Source: Frigidibacter mobilis
GTDB lineage: Bacteria > Pseudomonadota > Alphaproteobacteria > Rhodobacterales > Rhodobacteraceae
Direction of reading: 5' to 3'
NCBI RefSeq assembly: GCF_001620265.1
Contig: NZ_CP012661.1
Span: 4,105,001-4,169,000, forward strand
DNA length: 64,000 nucleotides
The position numbers were made by a program, and so were the translations under genes. Of the stretch, positions 1-11,013 are shown in pieces (within the stretch, counting starts at the first letter, position 1; every line of letters starts with the position of its first letter). A model generated the notes under the pieces. That model worked only from the letters and a program-made list of their open reading frames with translations, did no database searches and had not been told where the DNA came from.

Positions 1-206
1 AAGCGCAAGAGGTTCACCCCAACAATCCGCCGCAACGGGGTGATCGCCAGCCCGCCGACGATGAACTGCAACCCCAGCTCGCCCAGCCGGTGCTCGATCT
101 CGCGCACCGGGTCGATGCCGAGCGTATTGGTGGCCGCCTGCGCGAACAGCCACAGCGCCGGCAGCGCGCCCAGCACATACACCGTCCAGACCGGCACCCT
201 TCGCAT
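1..206 (-). CDS. msrQ: Heme-binding subunit MsrQ, partial (N-terminal part only)
   Basis: This is the N-terminal part of the integral-membrane b-heme protein that passes electrons from the respiratory chain to MsrP for repair of oxidised methionine in periplasmic proteins. Translation of the minus strand gives a basic start, a first membrane helix (residues about 5-25, VPVWTVYVLGALPALWLF), then a DP..EIEHRLGEWG-like segment (here IEHRLGELGLQF) and ITPLRRI, all typical of MsrQ/YedZ. The frame is open to base 1, so the rest lies outside the window. I chose the ATG at 206. A TTG at 269, inside the end of msrP, is in the same frame and would give overlapping genes. The family call rests on this short segment plus the position directly after msrP. 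Confidence 0.8.
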   Translation of the reverse strand, partial: MRRVPVWTVYVLGALPALWLFAQAATNTLGIDPVREIEHRLGELGLQFIVGGLAITPLRRIVGVNLLR

Positions 207-252
207 CGCGCCGTTGATCCGGGTGGCCAGGCCGGGAGCGGGCGCCCGCGCG

Positions 253-1170
253 TCAGTAGTCCTTTGCAAGGTCCATCCCCGCATAGAGCCCGGCAACCTC
301 GTCGGCATAGCCATTGAACATCTGCGTCGGCACCCGGCCGGCAAACAGGCCCGCCCCCACGCGCCGCTCGCTGGCCTGGCTCCAGCGCGGATGGTCCACC
401 TCGGGGTTCACGTTGGCATAGAAGCCGTATTCCGACCCCTGCATCTGCTTCCAGGTCGCGGGCGGCTCGCCTTCGGTCAGGCTGATCCGCACGATGCTCT
501 TGATGCTCTTGAAGCCGTACTTCCACGGCACCACCAGCCGGATCGGCGCGCCGTTCTGGTTCGGCAGCGCCTCGCCATAGAGACCCGTCGCCAGGATCGT
601 CAGCGGGTGCATCGCCTCGTCGATCCGCAGCCCCTCGCGGTAGGGCCAGTCCAGGATCGCCCGGCGCTGGCCCGGCATCTCTTCGGGCCGCGTCACCGTT
701 TCAAAGGCCACATACTTCGCCCCCGGCTGCACGCCCACCCGGTCCAGCAGGGCCGACAGCTGAAAGCCGATCCACGGCACCACCATCGACCAGGCCTCGA
801 CACAGCGCAGGCGGTAGATGCGTTCCTCCAGCGCCACCCCGCCCAGGATGTCGGCCAGGTCATAGCTGCCGGGACGCTCCACCAGCCCGTCGATCTGCAC
901 CGCCCAGGGGTCGGGCTTGAAGGCGCGGCTGTTGTTCCTGGGGTCCTCCTTCGCCGTACCGAACTCGTAGAAGTTGTTGTAGCCGCTGATCTCCTCGAAC
1001 GTGTTCGGCGCCTCGTCGGTCGAATAGGCCGATGGCGTGTAGCTCAGCCGCGCCAGCGCCGGCGTCGCCAGCAGCACGGCCGCGCCCGCCATCAGTTGGC
1101 GGCGGTTCAGGAAGGCGGCCTTGGGGGTGACATCCGCCCAGCTCAGCGGCGTCTTGAAGCGATAGGTCAT
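253..1170 (-). CDS. msrP: Protein-methionine-sulfoxide reductase catalytic subunit MsrP
   Basis: Periplasmic molybdoenzyme that reduces methionine sulfoxide in envelope proteins, working with MsrQ encoded just downstream. The 305-residue product has a twin-arginine signal ([13 protein letters not shown], Arg23-Arg24, cleavage near residue 40), fitting export of a folded Mo-cofactor protein. The oxidoreductase molybdopterin domain follows, with the Mo-ligating Cys at about 123 in [15 protein letters not shown]. Length and end (GMDLAKDY) match full-length MsrP. The msrQ frame begins within or just after its stop, so the two are one operon. The start at 1170 is the only sensible ATG ahead of the Tat signal. 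Confidence 0.95.
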   Translation of the reverse strand: MTYRFKTPLSWADVTPKAAFLNRRQLMAGAAVLLATPALARLSYTPSAYSTDEAPNTFEEISGYNNFYEFGTAKEDPRNNSRAFKPDPWAVQIDGLVERPGSYDLADILGGVALEERIYRLRCVEAWSMVVPWIGFQLSALLDRVGVQPGAKYVAFETVTRPEEMPGQRRAILDWPYREGLRIDEAMHPLTILATGLYGEALPNQNGAPIRLVVPWKYGFKSIKSIVRISLTEGEPPATWKQMQGSEYGFYANVNPEVDHPRWSQASERRVGAGLFAGRVPTQMFNGYADEVAGLYAGMDLAKDY

Positions 1171-1352
1171 GCGAAATTCCTCCGGGGGTGCTTCGGGCTC
1201 CTGTCCATTCTACGTGGCTCGCGGCCCGGAAGTTACTTCACGATGCTGTTTGCAGGCAAAGTCCGGGTCAGACGCGGCATTCTGCCGGTTCCCAAAGCCG
1301 CCTTTTGCGGCAATGCTGGCCGAACCCCGAACCGCAGCTTCAGGGAGGAACC

Positions 1353-1787
1353 ATGCGGAGCGCCCTCATACTCACCTTCATCGCCCTTGCCGCCCCCGCG
1401 GCGGCCGGGCCGGCGATCACCCAGACCGTAGAAGACAGCTTCGACAACGTCGCCTTCGCGCTGGAAAGTGCCATTGTCGGCCGCGGCCTCGTCATCGACC
1501 ATCTCAGCCATGTCGGCGAGATGCTGGAGCGCACCCGCGAGGACGTTGGCGGCACCGTCACCGTCTTCACCCAGGCCGATGTGTTCAGCTTCTGCTCCGC
1601 TTCGGTCAGCCGGCAGGTGATGGAGGTGGATCCCGCCAACATCCAGTACTGCCCCTATGGCATCTTCCTCTATGAAACGCCGGACGCGCCCGGCACCGTC
1701 ACCGTCGGCTACCGCGACTACCCCGAAGGCGAGATGCAGGCGGTTGAGGACATGCTGGCCGGGATCGTCGCCGAGGCGCTTGGCTGA
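1353..1787 (+). CDS. DUF302 domain-containing secreted protein
   Basis: A 144-residue exported protein of unknown function. It begins with a short signal peptide (MRSALILTFIALAAPAAAG). The rest resembles the DUF302 fold: an LxxHLSHVGEMLERT-type helix, then a strand ending in CSASVSRQVM, and a second half with a P-NIQYCPYGIFLYE segment. Two cysteines (in FSFCSAS and IQYCPYG) could pair in the periplasm. The open frame extends upstream to 1188, but the ATG at 1353 is preceded by AGGGAGGA at a good distance and starts exactly at the signal peptide, so I use it. It is divergent from msrP. The family call is moderately secure; role unknown. Confidence 0.8.
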   Translation: MRSALILTFIALAAPAAAGPAITQTVEDSFDNVAFALESAIVGRGLVIDHLSHVGEMLERTREDVGGTVTVFTQADVFSFCSASVSRQVMEVDPANIQYCPYGIFLYETPDAPGTVTVGYRDYPEGEMQAVEDMLAGIVAEALG

Positions 1788-1849
1788 TCCGCAGGCGCGA
1801 TCACGGCCAATCACGCCCGATCACCTTCTCTTTCCTTGAAATCCGATAT

Positions 1850-1871
1850 GGCCGCGGCTTAGCCCGCGGCC
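1850..1871. terminator. Perfect 8-bp GC hairpin after the DUF302 gene
   Basis: GGCCGCGG (1850-1857), a six-base loop, then CCGCGGCC (1864-1871), followed by CTTTC. It lies between the DUF302 and fasciclin genes, both on the plus strand. The T tract is weak, so termination is plausible but not certain. Confidence 0.45.
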
Positions 1872-1988
1872 CTTTCATGTCAACCGGCCACGGCGGGAAC
1901 CCCCGCTGATCCGCCGGCGCTTCGCTCCCGTAGCGCTTGGGCTGCCGATCACCGGCGGCACCATGAACTGCAAACGGGAGAGACACCG

Positions 1989-2471
1989 ATGATCCGCAAA
2001 ACCTTTCTGGCCATGACCGTGGCGGCAAGCACCGCCTTCGCCGCTCCGGCCTTCGCGCAGGACGCCGATATCGTCGATACCGCCATCGCCGCGGGCGACT
2101 TCACCACGCTGGTGGCCGCAGTCCAGGCCGCCGGCCTTGTCGACACGCTGAAGGGGACGGGTCCGTTCACCGTCTTCGCGCCGACCGATGCCGCCTTCGC
2201 CGCGCTGCCCGAGGGCACCGTCGAAGACCTGCTGAAGCCCGAGAACAAGGCGCAGTTGGCCGCGGTGCTGACCTATCACGTCGTGCCAGGCAAGGTGATG
2301 TCCACCGACCTCACTGACGGCATGACCGCCGCCACCGCGCAGGGCGCCGATGTCACCATCATGACCGAGGGCGGCGTGAAGGTGAACGCGGCCAACGTGA
2401 CCACCGCCGACATCGAGGCCAGCAATGGCGTTATCCATGTCATCGACGCGGTGATCCTGCCGCCGATGTAA
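1989..2471 (+). CDS. Fasciclin (FAS1) domain secreted protein
   Basis: A 160-residue protein with a cleavable signal peptide (residues 1-23, ending AAPAFAQ) and one complete FAS1 domain. The two FAS1 signature blocks are clear: [15 protein letters not shown] (about 68-82) and the C-terminal [14 protein letters not shown]. The central YHVV segment ([10 protein letters not shown]) is also typical. Bacterial single-FAS1 proteins are extracellular or periplasmic and are linked to adhesion or cell-surface association; the exact role here is inferred. The start ATG at 1989 follows a GGGAGAG ribosome site. The gene converges on clpB, with a shared terminator between them. Confidence 0.93.
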   Translation: MIRKTFLAMTVAASTAFAAPAFAQDADIVDTAIAAGDFTTLVAAVQAAGLVDTLKGTGPFTVFAPTDAAFAALPEGTVEDLLKPENKAQLAAVLTYHVVPGKVMSTDLTDGMTAATAQGADVTIMTEGGVKVNAANVTTADIEASNGVIHVIDAVILPPM

Positions 2472-2485
2472 GCGGACGCCACGAA

Positions 2486-2511
2486 AAAGGGGGCCAGCGA
2501 TGGCCCCCTTT
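2486..2511. terminator. Bidirectional rho-independent terminator between the fasciclin gene and clpB
   Basis: Ten-base inverted repeat AAAGGGGGCC (2486-2495) and GGCCCCCTTT (2502-2511) with a six-base loop. A runs on the left and T runs on the right allow termination of both convergent genes. Confidence 0.85.
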
Positions 2512-2531
2512 CCTTTGCGGTCCGCCCTGGG

Positions 2532-5147
<2,616 letters not shown>

Positions 5148-5248
5148 CGGGTCTCTCCTTTTCGAAAAGCCCCCGGCATCCGGTCCGCCCGCCGTTGCGG
5201 CACGGTCCCTCCGGGTCTTGTCATTCAGGTGTGATCCCCGCCCCCGGC

Positions 5249-5255
5249 TTTCAAG
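5249..5255 (-). promoter_or_regulatory. Possible heat-shock (RpoH) -35 element of clpB
   Basis: On the minus strand the bases read CTTGAAA, the classic sigma-32 -35 element, about 100 bases ahead of the clpB start. I do not see a convincing CCCATNT -10 at the usual distance, so this is weak. Confidence 0.25.
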
Positions 5256-5341
5256 ACCGCCGCCCCCGCGACAAAGCTGCCCGCCGGAAACCGGATCGCA
5301 ACTTCTGCGCGGCAGTCTGCTCGCAAACCACGGAGAATCCG

Positions 5342-5377
5342 ATGACCGCCACACCTGCCCTGCAAGGGTCCGCCTGA
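5342..5377 (+). CDS. Possible 11-codon leader peptide
   Basis: A short frame ([11 protein letters not shown]) begins with ATG after GGAGAATCC, a fair ribosome site. Its TGA stop shares the A of the next gene's ATG (TGATG, 5375-5379). This arrangement would couple translation of the following small gene. It could be chance. Confidence 0.25.
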   Translation: MTATPALQGSA

Positions 5378-5625
5378 TGCGCATCCTCTCTGCCCGCGTC
5401 CTGCGCGCCCGCCGGCTCCGGGACCTCGGCCGCGTCGAGGCTATGGTGATGCTGCTGGTCAAGCCCGGGGATCGGGCCGCACCCTATGAGGCGCGGGTAC
5501 TCACCTCTGCACCCGCCCGTGCGCCCGGCGCCGCGCCGCTGCGCGAGCGGCTGCTGGCCAGCGCCAAGCTGCTCCACGCCATCCAGGCACAGGACGGCCC
5601 CTTGCGCGGCCGCCGCGCCGCCTGA
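5377..5625 (+). CDS. Small hypothetical protein, arginine/alanine-rich
   Basis: An 82-residue basic protein that I do not recognise. It starts [13 protein letters not shown], with a hydrophobic stretch [12 protein letters not shown] in the middle and a helical, basic C-terminal part ([16 protein letters not shown]). No cysteines, signal peptide or known motif are visible. The ATG at 5377 overlaps the stop of a possible 11-codon frame. It lies divergent from clpB and 67 bases ahead of pyrF on the same strand. Codon use looks like the neighbours, which supports a real gene, but the existence call is only moderate. Confidence 0.5.
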   Translation: MRILSARVLRARRLRDLGRVEAMVMLLVKPGDRAAPYEARVLTSAPARAPGAAPLRERLLASAKLLHAIQAQDGPLRGRRAA

Positions 5626-5692
5626 GGCCCTTCTTGCTTGACCTACCCCTGCCCAGTCGCCAGATGAACGCGACCCAGCAGGAGCCGCCGCC

Positions 5693-6424
5693 ATGACCTA
5701 TGCCCCCCTTGCCGATGACCGCCTGATCGTCGCCATCGACCTGCCCGACGCGCTGTCGGGGCTCGAACTGGCGAAAACGCTTGGCGACGCGGTGTCCTTC
5801 TACAAGATCGGTCTGGGGATGCTCACCGGCGGCGGCCTCGCGCTGGCAAGCGAGTTGAAGGACGAGCACGGCAAGCGCATCTTCCTCGACATGAAGCTGT
5901 TCGACATCGGCGCCACGGTCGAGGCTGCGGTCCGCGGCCTTGCCCGCTACGATCTCGATTTCCTGACAGTGCATGGCGATCCGAACGTGGTGCGCGCCGC
6001 GAAAGAGGGCGCCGGCGGCTCGGTCACCAAGATCCTTGCCGTCACCATCCTCACCTCGCTCGACCGCGCCGATCTCGATGCCGCGCTGATCCGCCCCGGC
6101 GATCTGGCCGGGATCGTGGTCGAGCGCGCCGCCCGCGCGCTGGCCGCCGGCGCTGATGGCGTGATCGCCTCGCCGCAGGAAGCCGCCCTGATCCGCGCTC
6201 TGCCCGAGGCGCAGGGCAAGCTGATCGTCACCCCCGGCGTGCGCCCGGCCGGCGCCGACCTTGGCGACCAGAAGCGCGTCACCACCCCGGCGCAGGCGAT
6301 TGCCGACGGGGTCGACCACATCGTTGTCGGCCGCCCGGTCTGGCGCGCCGCCGATCCGCGCGCCGCCGCCCAGGCGATCGTCGCCGAGCTGTCCTCGCCG
6401 CAGGCCCGCCGCCCCAACGCCTGA
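5693..6424 (+). CDS. pyrF: Orotidine 5'-phosphate decarboxylase
   Basis: Decarboxylates OMP to UMP, the last step of de novo pyrimidine synthesis, in the cytosol. The 243-residue TIM barrel shows the active-site block FLDMKLFDIGATVEAA (about 63-78; Asp-x-Lys-x4-Asp arrangement), the first-strand VAIDLP, the VTPGVRP phosphate-binding loop (about 181-187) and the C-terminal DHIVVGRPVW. Start at 5693 follows AGGAG (5682-5686 area). A strong hairpin begins at its stop codon. Confidence 0.97.
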   Translation: MTYAPLADDRLIVAIDLPDALSGLELAKTLGDAVSFYKIGLGMLTGGGLALASELKDEHGKRIFLDMKLFDIGATVEAAVRGLARYDLDFLTVHGDPNVVRAAKEGAGGSVTKILAVTILTSLDRADLDAALIRPGDLAGIVVERAARALAAGADGVIASPQEAALIRALPEAQGKLIVTPGVRPAGADLGDQKRVTTPAQAIADGVDHIVVGRPVWRAADPRAAAQAIVAELSSPQARRPNA

Positions 6425-6448
6425 AGGGCGGCCCGAGGGCCGCCCTTC
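6423..6448. terminator. Terminator hairpin after pyrF
   Basis: An 11-bp perfect stem GAAGGGCGGCC / GGCCGCCCTTC around a CGAG tetraloop, beginning inside the pyrF stop. It separates convergent pyrF and the membrane protein at 6469 and can serve both. Confidence 0.8.
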
Positions 6449-6468
6449 GCATCCGATCACATGGTCGC

Positions 6469-6840
6469 TCAGTTCGCCGGGGCCGGGGCCGGGGCGGTCG
6501 CATCCGGCGTGGCCGGGGCAGCAGGGTCAACCGCCGGGGCATCCGGGGCCGGGGTCGGCGCCGTTTCGGCCGGGGCGGTCACATCCGGGACCGCCGGAGC
6601 CGTCACCGCCGGGTCGGTCGTGGCCGGCGCATCATTCTGGATCACCGCACCGGTGTCGGCAGGCGCCGTGGTCGTCGCGGCGTCATCACCGCCCGAGACA
6701 AGGAAGAAGATCACCGCCAGCGCCACGACGATGGCTCCGAGGATGAAGAAAATGCTGTTGTTCCCCTTCTCCCGAACCGGCTCATGGCCGATGTTCGGGT
6801 TGTAGGCGGGGTCACGAGCCTGGATTTTCGGGTCTTGCAT
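6469..6840 (-). CDS. Small single-pass membrane protein with Ala/Pro/Thr-rich tail
   Basis: A 123-residue protein of unknown function. Residues 1-28 are polar (MQDPKIQARDPAYNPNIGHE), followed by one transmembrane helix (about 29-48, SIFFILGAIVVALAVIFFLV). From residue 49 on it is a low-complexity tail made almost only of Ala, Pro, Thr, Asp and Val, ending in APAPAPAN. Such proteins are common and poorly described in Rhodobacteraceae; the tail is probably disordered and periplasmic. No enzymatic motif. It is followed by the pyrF-side hairpin and preceded by the NfeD/SPFH pair on the same strand. Confidence 0.8.
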   Translation of the reverse strand: MQDPKIQARDPAYNPNIGHEPVREKGNNSIFFILGAIVVALAVIFFLVSGGDDAATTTAPADTGAVIQNDAPATTDPAVTAPAVPDVTAPAETAPTPAPDAPAVDPAAPATPDATAPAPAPAN

Positions 6841-6941
6841 AGCGTGCTCCTGTGTTCAGGTTCTGCTTGCCCAACGTGGTCGCATAGCTGCGGTTCCCCG
6901 ATTGCTGTTTTTCTGTGCAGGAACCCGCCGACCGCCCCTGC

Positions 6942-7220
6942 TCAGTTCTCGTTGATATCGCGGTCCCACAGCTTGATCTGGCCCTTACGCACCCCCACCG
7001 CGCGGCGCAGCCCGGCCCAGGCCGCCAGCGAGGCCAGCGCGAACACCAGCAGCACCCAGGCCAGGTGCCCACCGAGCAGCCCCAGCCCCATCAGCACCCC
7101 CGTCGCCGCGGCACCGGCGGCAAAGCCCAGGAACACGAAGCCCGGCAGGAAGATCTCGGCAATGGCCAGCCCCACGCCGCCCGCCAGCCAGACCCACCAC
7201 AATTGCCACAGCGCCATCAC
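6942..7220 (-). CDS. Short NfeD-family membrane protein
   Basis: A 92-residue protein with two or three membrane helices (about 5-25, 29-48 and 50-66) and a short polar end (VRKGQIKLWDRDINEN). NfeD-like proteins are encoded next to SPFH (stomatin/prohibitin) genes and act as their membrane partners. This is the short form and appears to lack the soluble OB-fold domain of long NfeD. Its ATG overlaps the stop of the SPFH gene by four bases (ATGA), so the two are translated together. Confidence 0.85.
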   Translation of the reverse strand: MMALWQLWWVWLAGGVGLAIAEIFLPGFVFLGFAAGAAATGVLMGLGLLGGHLAWVLLVFALASLAAWAGLRRAVGVRKGQIKLWDRDINEN

Positions 7221-8110
7221 AGCCGCCCCTTGACCATCTTGAACGCATCGGTAAAGGCGTCCAGCGCCGCGGCCGGCACGATCAGCGTCTGCTTGCCGGC
7301 GCCCTGGCCCACCGCCGTCAGCGCCTCCACCTGCTTGATGGCGATCTGGTACTGCGCCGCCTCGATGCCATTCTCCTTGATCGCCTCGGCGATCACCGCG
7401 GTCGAGAAGGCTTCCGCCTCGGCCAGCACCCGCTTGGCCTTGGCCAACTGCTCTGCCGCATAAAGCTCGCCATCCGCGTTCAGCTCGATGGCGCGCTTCT
7501 TGCCCTCGGCTTCGGTCACCTGTGCCCGCCGCGCCCGTTCGGCGTTCAGCTGCTGCAGCATTGCAGCCCGGGTCGCGTCATCGAGGTTCACGTCGAGGAT
7601 CTCCGCCCGCGTCACCTCGATGCCCCAGTCATCGACCATCGCCGCCACCTGCTCGCGGATCTTCGCCGTCAGCTCGTTGCGGTTCGACTGCACCGCGTCC
7701 AGTTCCATCTTGCCAATCTCGGACCGGACGATCCCGGCCACGGTGGTGGCAATCGCGGCATCCACATCGCGGATCCGGTAGACGGTCTTTTCCGGCTCGA
7801 TGATCCGGTAGAACACGCTGGTCTCCACCTTCACCAGCACGTTGTCGGTGGTGATGGCGTCCTGCTGCGCGGTCGGCAGCTGCCGCTCCAGCACCGAGAT
7901 GCGATGCGCTACCCGGTCGAGGAACGGAACGATGAAGTTGATCCCCGGCCCCAGCACGGCGCGCAGCCGACCGAACCGCTCCACCACATGCTTTTCCGAC
8001 TGCGGCACAATCCGCACGCCCAGAAAGATCGACAGGATGATAAGAAAGGCAATGGCAAGCAGCACGGCATTGCCGCCGATCAGCTCCTGCACCACGGTAT
8101 CAGACTCCAT
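7217..8110 (-). CDS. SPFH/band 7 family membrane protein (stomatin-like, QmcA type)
   Basis: A 297-residue protein with one N-terminal membrane helix (about 10-30, LLAIAFLIILSIFLGV), the SPFH domain (about 32-190, RIVPQSEKHVVERFGRL start and the VFYRI..P pattern) and an Ala/Glu-rich coiled coil (about 190-260). These proteins form large oligomers at the inner membrane and organise microdomains and protein quality control, usually with an NfeD partner, which follows here. The open frame starts at 8125, but the ATG at 8110 has GGAGG at the right distance and is preferred. Confidence 0.92.
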   Translation of the reverse strand: MESDTVVQELIGGNAVLLAIAFLIILSIFLGVRIVPQSEKHVVERFGRLRAVLGPGINFIVPFLDRVAHRISVLERQLPTAQQDAITTDNVLVKVETSVFYRIIEPEKTVYRIRDVDAAIATTVAGIVRSEIGKMELDAVQSNRNELTAKIREQVAAMVDDWGIEVTRAEILDVNLDDATRAAMLQQLNAERARRAQVTEAEGKKRAIELNADGELYAAEQLAKAKRVLAEAEAFSTAVIAEAIKENGIEAAQYQIAIKQVEALTAVGQGAGKQTLIVPAAALDAFTDAFKMVKGRL

Positions 8111-8202
8111 TGCTGCCTCCGGCAAAATTCCCTGCCCGGACTATGCCCCGCCGCCGGCAGATCGCCAAGCCTTCGCAGCGCGGGCCAATCGCCGCGCCGG
8201 CC

Positions 8203-9675
8203 TCAGCGCTGGCGGCGGGCCGCGTAGAACTCGCGCTTTTGCTGATACATCGACTGATCGGCCCGGCGCACCAGCGCCTCCAGAGTCTCGCCCTCGCTGG
8301 CCGAAGCGCAGCCGATCGACAGTGACAGCTGGATCGCGCTGTAGAACTGGTTGTTCACCGCCAGCAGCCGCTGGACGCTCTCGACCATCGCCGCCACCTC
8401 CTGCTCATCGGCGCGCGGCATCAGCACCGCAAACTCGTCGCCGCCGATCCGGGCCGCGTGATGGCTCTGGCCTGCCGCCTCCTTCAGCACCTCGCCCAGC
8501 CGGCGCAGCAGGCTGTCGCCGACATCGTGGCCCAGCCGGTCATTCACCTCTTTCAACCCGTTGATGTCGATCATGACCACCGACATCGGCCGCACCCCCT
8601 GCCGTTCCAGCCGGTTCAGCGTGTCGATGTAATGGGCGCGGTTGTGCAGCCCGGTCAGCACGTCATGCTTGCCCAGATAGACCAGATAGGCCTCGGCCTT
8701 CTTGCGCGCAGAGATATCGGTCAGCGCCACCAGCACCCGCGACCAGTCGGCCTCATGCCCCGGCAGCACCGAGAACTGCATGATGACCACCCGCTCGGAT
8801 CCATCCAGCGCGTAGTTCACCACTTCGCGGCTCTGGAACAGCTTGCCCTGCCACAGGTCGATCAGCTGCTCGCGGAAATGCGGCTCCATGTCACCGCGAA
8901 ACACCGTGTGCAGCCGGCTTAGCAGCTGCGCCTTGTCGGTGGCCCCGAACATCTCCAGCGTGGCATGATTCACGTCGACCACCCGGATTTCCGTCATGCA
9001 CTGGCGCACGAACTCGGGGTGGACATCGGTAAACACCCGCATGTCCTGGATGCCGCGGTTGCGCAGGTCTTCGACAAGATGGCGGATCTTGCTGAAATCC
9101 TCGACCCACAGCGATACCGGCGAATGCTCGAAGATGCCCTCCGCGTGCTGGCGGCTGGCCAGCTCGCTGCGCCGCGCCTCCTCGCGCGCGGTCACGTCCT
9201 CCACGGTCAACAGCACCCGGCCCAGCGTATCCTCGTGCCCCGGCAGCACCGCCCCGCGCAGCTGGATGTCCAGCCGGCGCCCGCCCAGCGTGTAATTGAC
9301 AGCCTCGCTGGCAAAGCTGGTGCCGCCGTTCCACAGCTGCTCCAGCTCATTGATATGCGTCAGAAGCATCTCGCCCTGGAACACCCTGTCGAGGTTGCCG
9401 ATCAGATGCGCCATGTCGGTCGCTTCGAACAGCTCCAGCGTCTTGGCATTCACGCGCAGCACCTTGATGCTGCGCGAGCTGGCCGCAACCCGGCTCAGGT
9501 CGGCCTGCAGGAAGGAACGCAGGTCCTGCACACCCTCCGCCCGCCAGCGGTCGAACAGCGCGCGGATGCCGCTGAAATCCTCGATCCACATCGAGATCGG
9601 GGCCAATTCGAACACACTGCCCTCTTCAGACCCGGTCATCGCAGCCCAGGTCGTCACTCCACCCACTCGTCCCAT
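8203..9675 (-). CDS. Diguanylate cyclase with two N-terminal PAS-like modules
   Basis: Predicted to make cyclic di-GMP. The 490-residue protein has two tandem, mutually similar sensor modules (about 20-165 and 185-320; each with a P-x-S-x-W-x-EDFS motif followed by VNxxTLE(M/L)F) and a C-terminal GGDEF domain (about 330-485). The catalytic motif is an intact GGDEF (about 410-414), preceded by HDVLTGLHNRAHY, so the enzyme should be active. The inhibitory RxxD I-site five residues before GGDEF is absent (GQSH there), so product inhibition may be missing. No membrane segments: a cytosolic sensor. It lies 19 bases after the lytic transglycosylase and may be cotranscribed. An internal ATG 12 codons in is an alternative start. 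Confidence 0.92.
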   Translation of the reverse strand: MGRVGGVTTWAAMTGSEEGSVFELAPISMWIEDFSGIRALFDRWRAEGVQDLRSFLQADLSRVAASSRSIKVLRVNAKTLELFEATDMAHLIGNLDRVFQGEMLLTHINELEQLWNGGTSFASEAVNYTLGGRRLDIQLRGAVLPGHEDTLGRVLLTVEDVTAREEARRSELASRQHAEGIFEHSPVSLWVEDFSKIRHLVEDLRNRGIQDMRVFTDVHPEFVRQCMTEIRVVDVNHATLEMFGATDKAQLLSRLHTVFRGDMEPHFREQLIDLWQGKLFQSREVVNYALDGSERVVIMQFSVLPGHEADWSRVLVALTDISARKKAEAYLVYLGKHDVLTGLHNRAHYIDTLNRLERQGVRPMSVVMIDINGLKEVNDRLGHDVGDSLLRRLGEVLKEAAGQSHHAARIGGDEFAVLMPRADEQEVAAMVESVQRLLAVNNQFYSAIQLSLSIGCASASEGETLEALVRRADQSMYQQKREFYAARRQR

Positions 9676-9694
9676 ACCCGATACCTTGTTCCTG

Positions 9695-10942
9695 TCACCC
9701 TGCCCGCAGTCTCTTCAGAACCTCCAGGCTTGCATATCCATCTGGCGCCATCCCGACCGCGGCCTGCCACGCCCGCAACGCGGCCAGCGTGTTCGACCCG
9801 ATCTTGCCATCTGTCCCGCCAGTATCAAAGCCCCGCCGCGTCAGCAGCTCCTGCAGCTCGCGGCGCTCGTCGGTGGACAGCGCCCTGTCACCCCGCGGCC
9901 AGCCCTGCTGGAACGGGCCCTTGCCCGCCAGCCGGTCGCCAAGGTGGCCGACGCCGATCACATAGCTGTCCGAGGCATTGTAGCGGCTGATCGCAGTGAA
10001 ATTCTGCCCGATCAGGAAGGCAGGCCCCCGCACCCCCGCCGGCAGCAGGATCGACGCGGCGCCCATTCCCGGCAGCGATCCGCCCGCGGCCGGGACCACG
10101 CCCATCGCCGCCCAGTCGCCCGCGCTGCGCGTGGTGCCCTTGCCGACCAATCCCATGTTGAACCCCGGCGGCAACCGCACCTCCACCCCCCAGGGCTGGC
10201 CACGCTGCCAGCCCGACCGCGCCAGATAGGCGGCGGTCGAGGCCAGCGCATCCGTGGGATCATCCGACCAGATGTCACGCTTGCCGTCGCCGGTGAAATC
10301 CACCGCATAGTCCAGATAGCTGGTCGGCATGAACTGGGTATGCCCCATCGCCCCCGCCCAGCTGCCGGTCATCCCCTCGGGAGAGACATCGCCGGCCTGC
10401 ACGATCTTCAGCGCCGCGACCAGCTGTTCCTCGAAGAACGCGCCGCGCCGCCCGTCAAAGGCCAGCGTCGCCATCGCCGGGATGATCGGGGTGCTGCCCC
10501 GATAGCTGCCATATGAGGATTCCAGCCCCCAGACCGCCACCACGACCTCCTTGTCGACACCATAGCGCGCCTCGATCCGGTCCAGCACCGCGCCATGCTG
10601 CGCCAATGCCGCGCGCCCGCCCGCAATGCGGCTGTCGGCAACGGCGCTGTCCAGATACTCCCAGATCGTCTTGGTGAACTCTGCCTGGTTGCGATCCCTG
10701 GCGATGATGCCGGCATCATAGCTCACGCCGCTCAGCGCGCGGTCGAAGGTCGCCGCGCTGATCCCCTGCGCCAGCGCCCGCGACCGGAAGCCCTGCAGCC
10801 ATTGCTCAAAGCCCGCATCGGTGTAGTTGCGTGTCACCGGAGCGCTGCCTCCCCAGGATGCCGGGCTCTCGAACCGCTCCGCGCCGCTGCAACCGGGCAG
10901 CAGCGCCGAGACGACTCCCAGCGCGATGAATGATGTACGCAT
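9695..10942 (-). CDS. Lytic murein transglycosylase, MltB family, with peptidoglycan-binding domain
   Basis: Cleaves peptidoglycan glycan strands to 1,6-anhydro products in the periplasm. The 415-residue product starts with a lipoprotein signal (lipobox LLPGC, Cys18). It then has the SLT_2 domain with the catalytic Glu in VVAVWGLESSYGSYRG (about 135-150) and MGHTQFMPTSYL, typical of the MltB group. A C-terminal PG_binding_1 domain (about 345-412, LQELLTRRGFDTGGTDGKIG) follows. The 5' region has AGGACCTG before the ATG. Complete and ordinary for the family in Rhodobacteraceae. Confidence 0.93.
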   Translation of the reverse strand: MRTSFIALGVVSALLPGCSGAERFESPASWGGSAPVTRNYTDAGFEQWLQGFRSRALAQGISAATFDRALSGVSYDAGIIARDRNQAEFTKTIWEYLDSAVADSRIAGGRAALAQHGAVLDRIEARYGVDKEVVVAVWGLESSYGSYRGSTPIIPAMATLAFDGRRGAFFEEQLVAALKIVQAGDVSPEGMTGSWAGAMGHTQFMPTSYLDYAVDFTGDGKRDIWSDDPTDALASTAAYLARSGWQRGQPWGVEVRLPPGFNMGLVGKGTTRSAGDWAAMGVVPAAGGSLPGMGAASILLPAGVRGPAFLIGQNFTAISRYNASDSYVIGVGHLGDRLAGKGPFQQGWPRGDRALSTDERRELQELLTRRGFDTGGTDGKIGSNTLAALRAWQAAVGMAPDGYASLEVLKRLRAG

Positions 10943-11013
10943 ATACAGGTCCTGCTCTGTTCGTTTTTTATTTGGAACAAGCCTAACCCGAACAACGCCC
11001 CGCGAAAAGCCGC

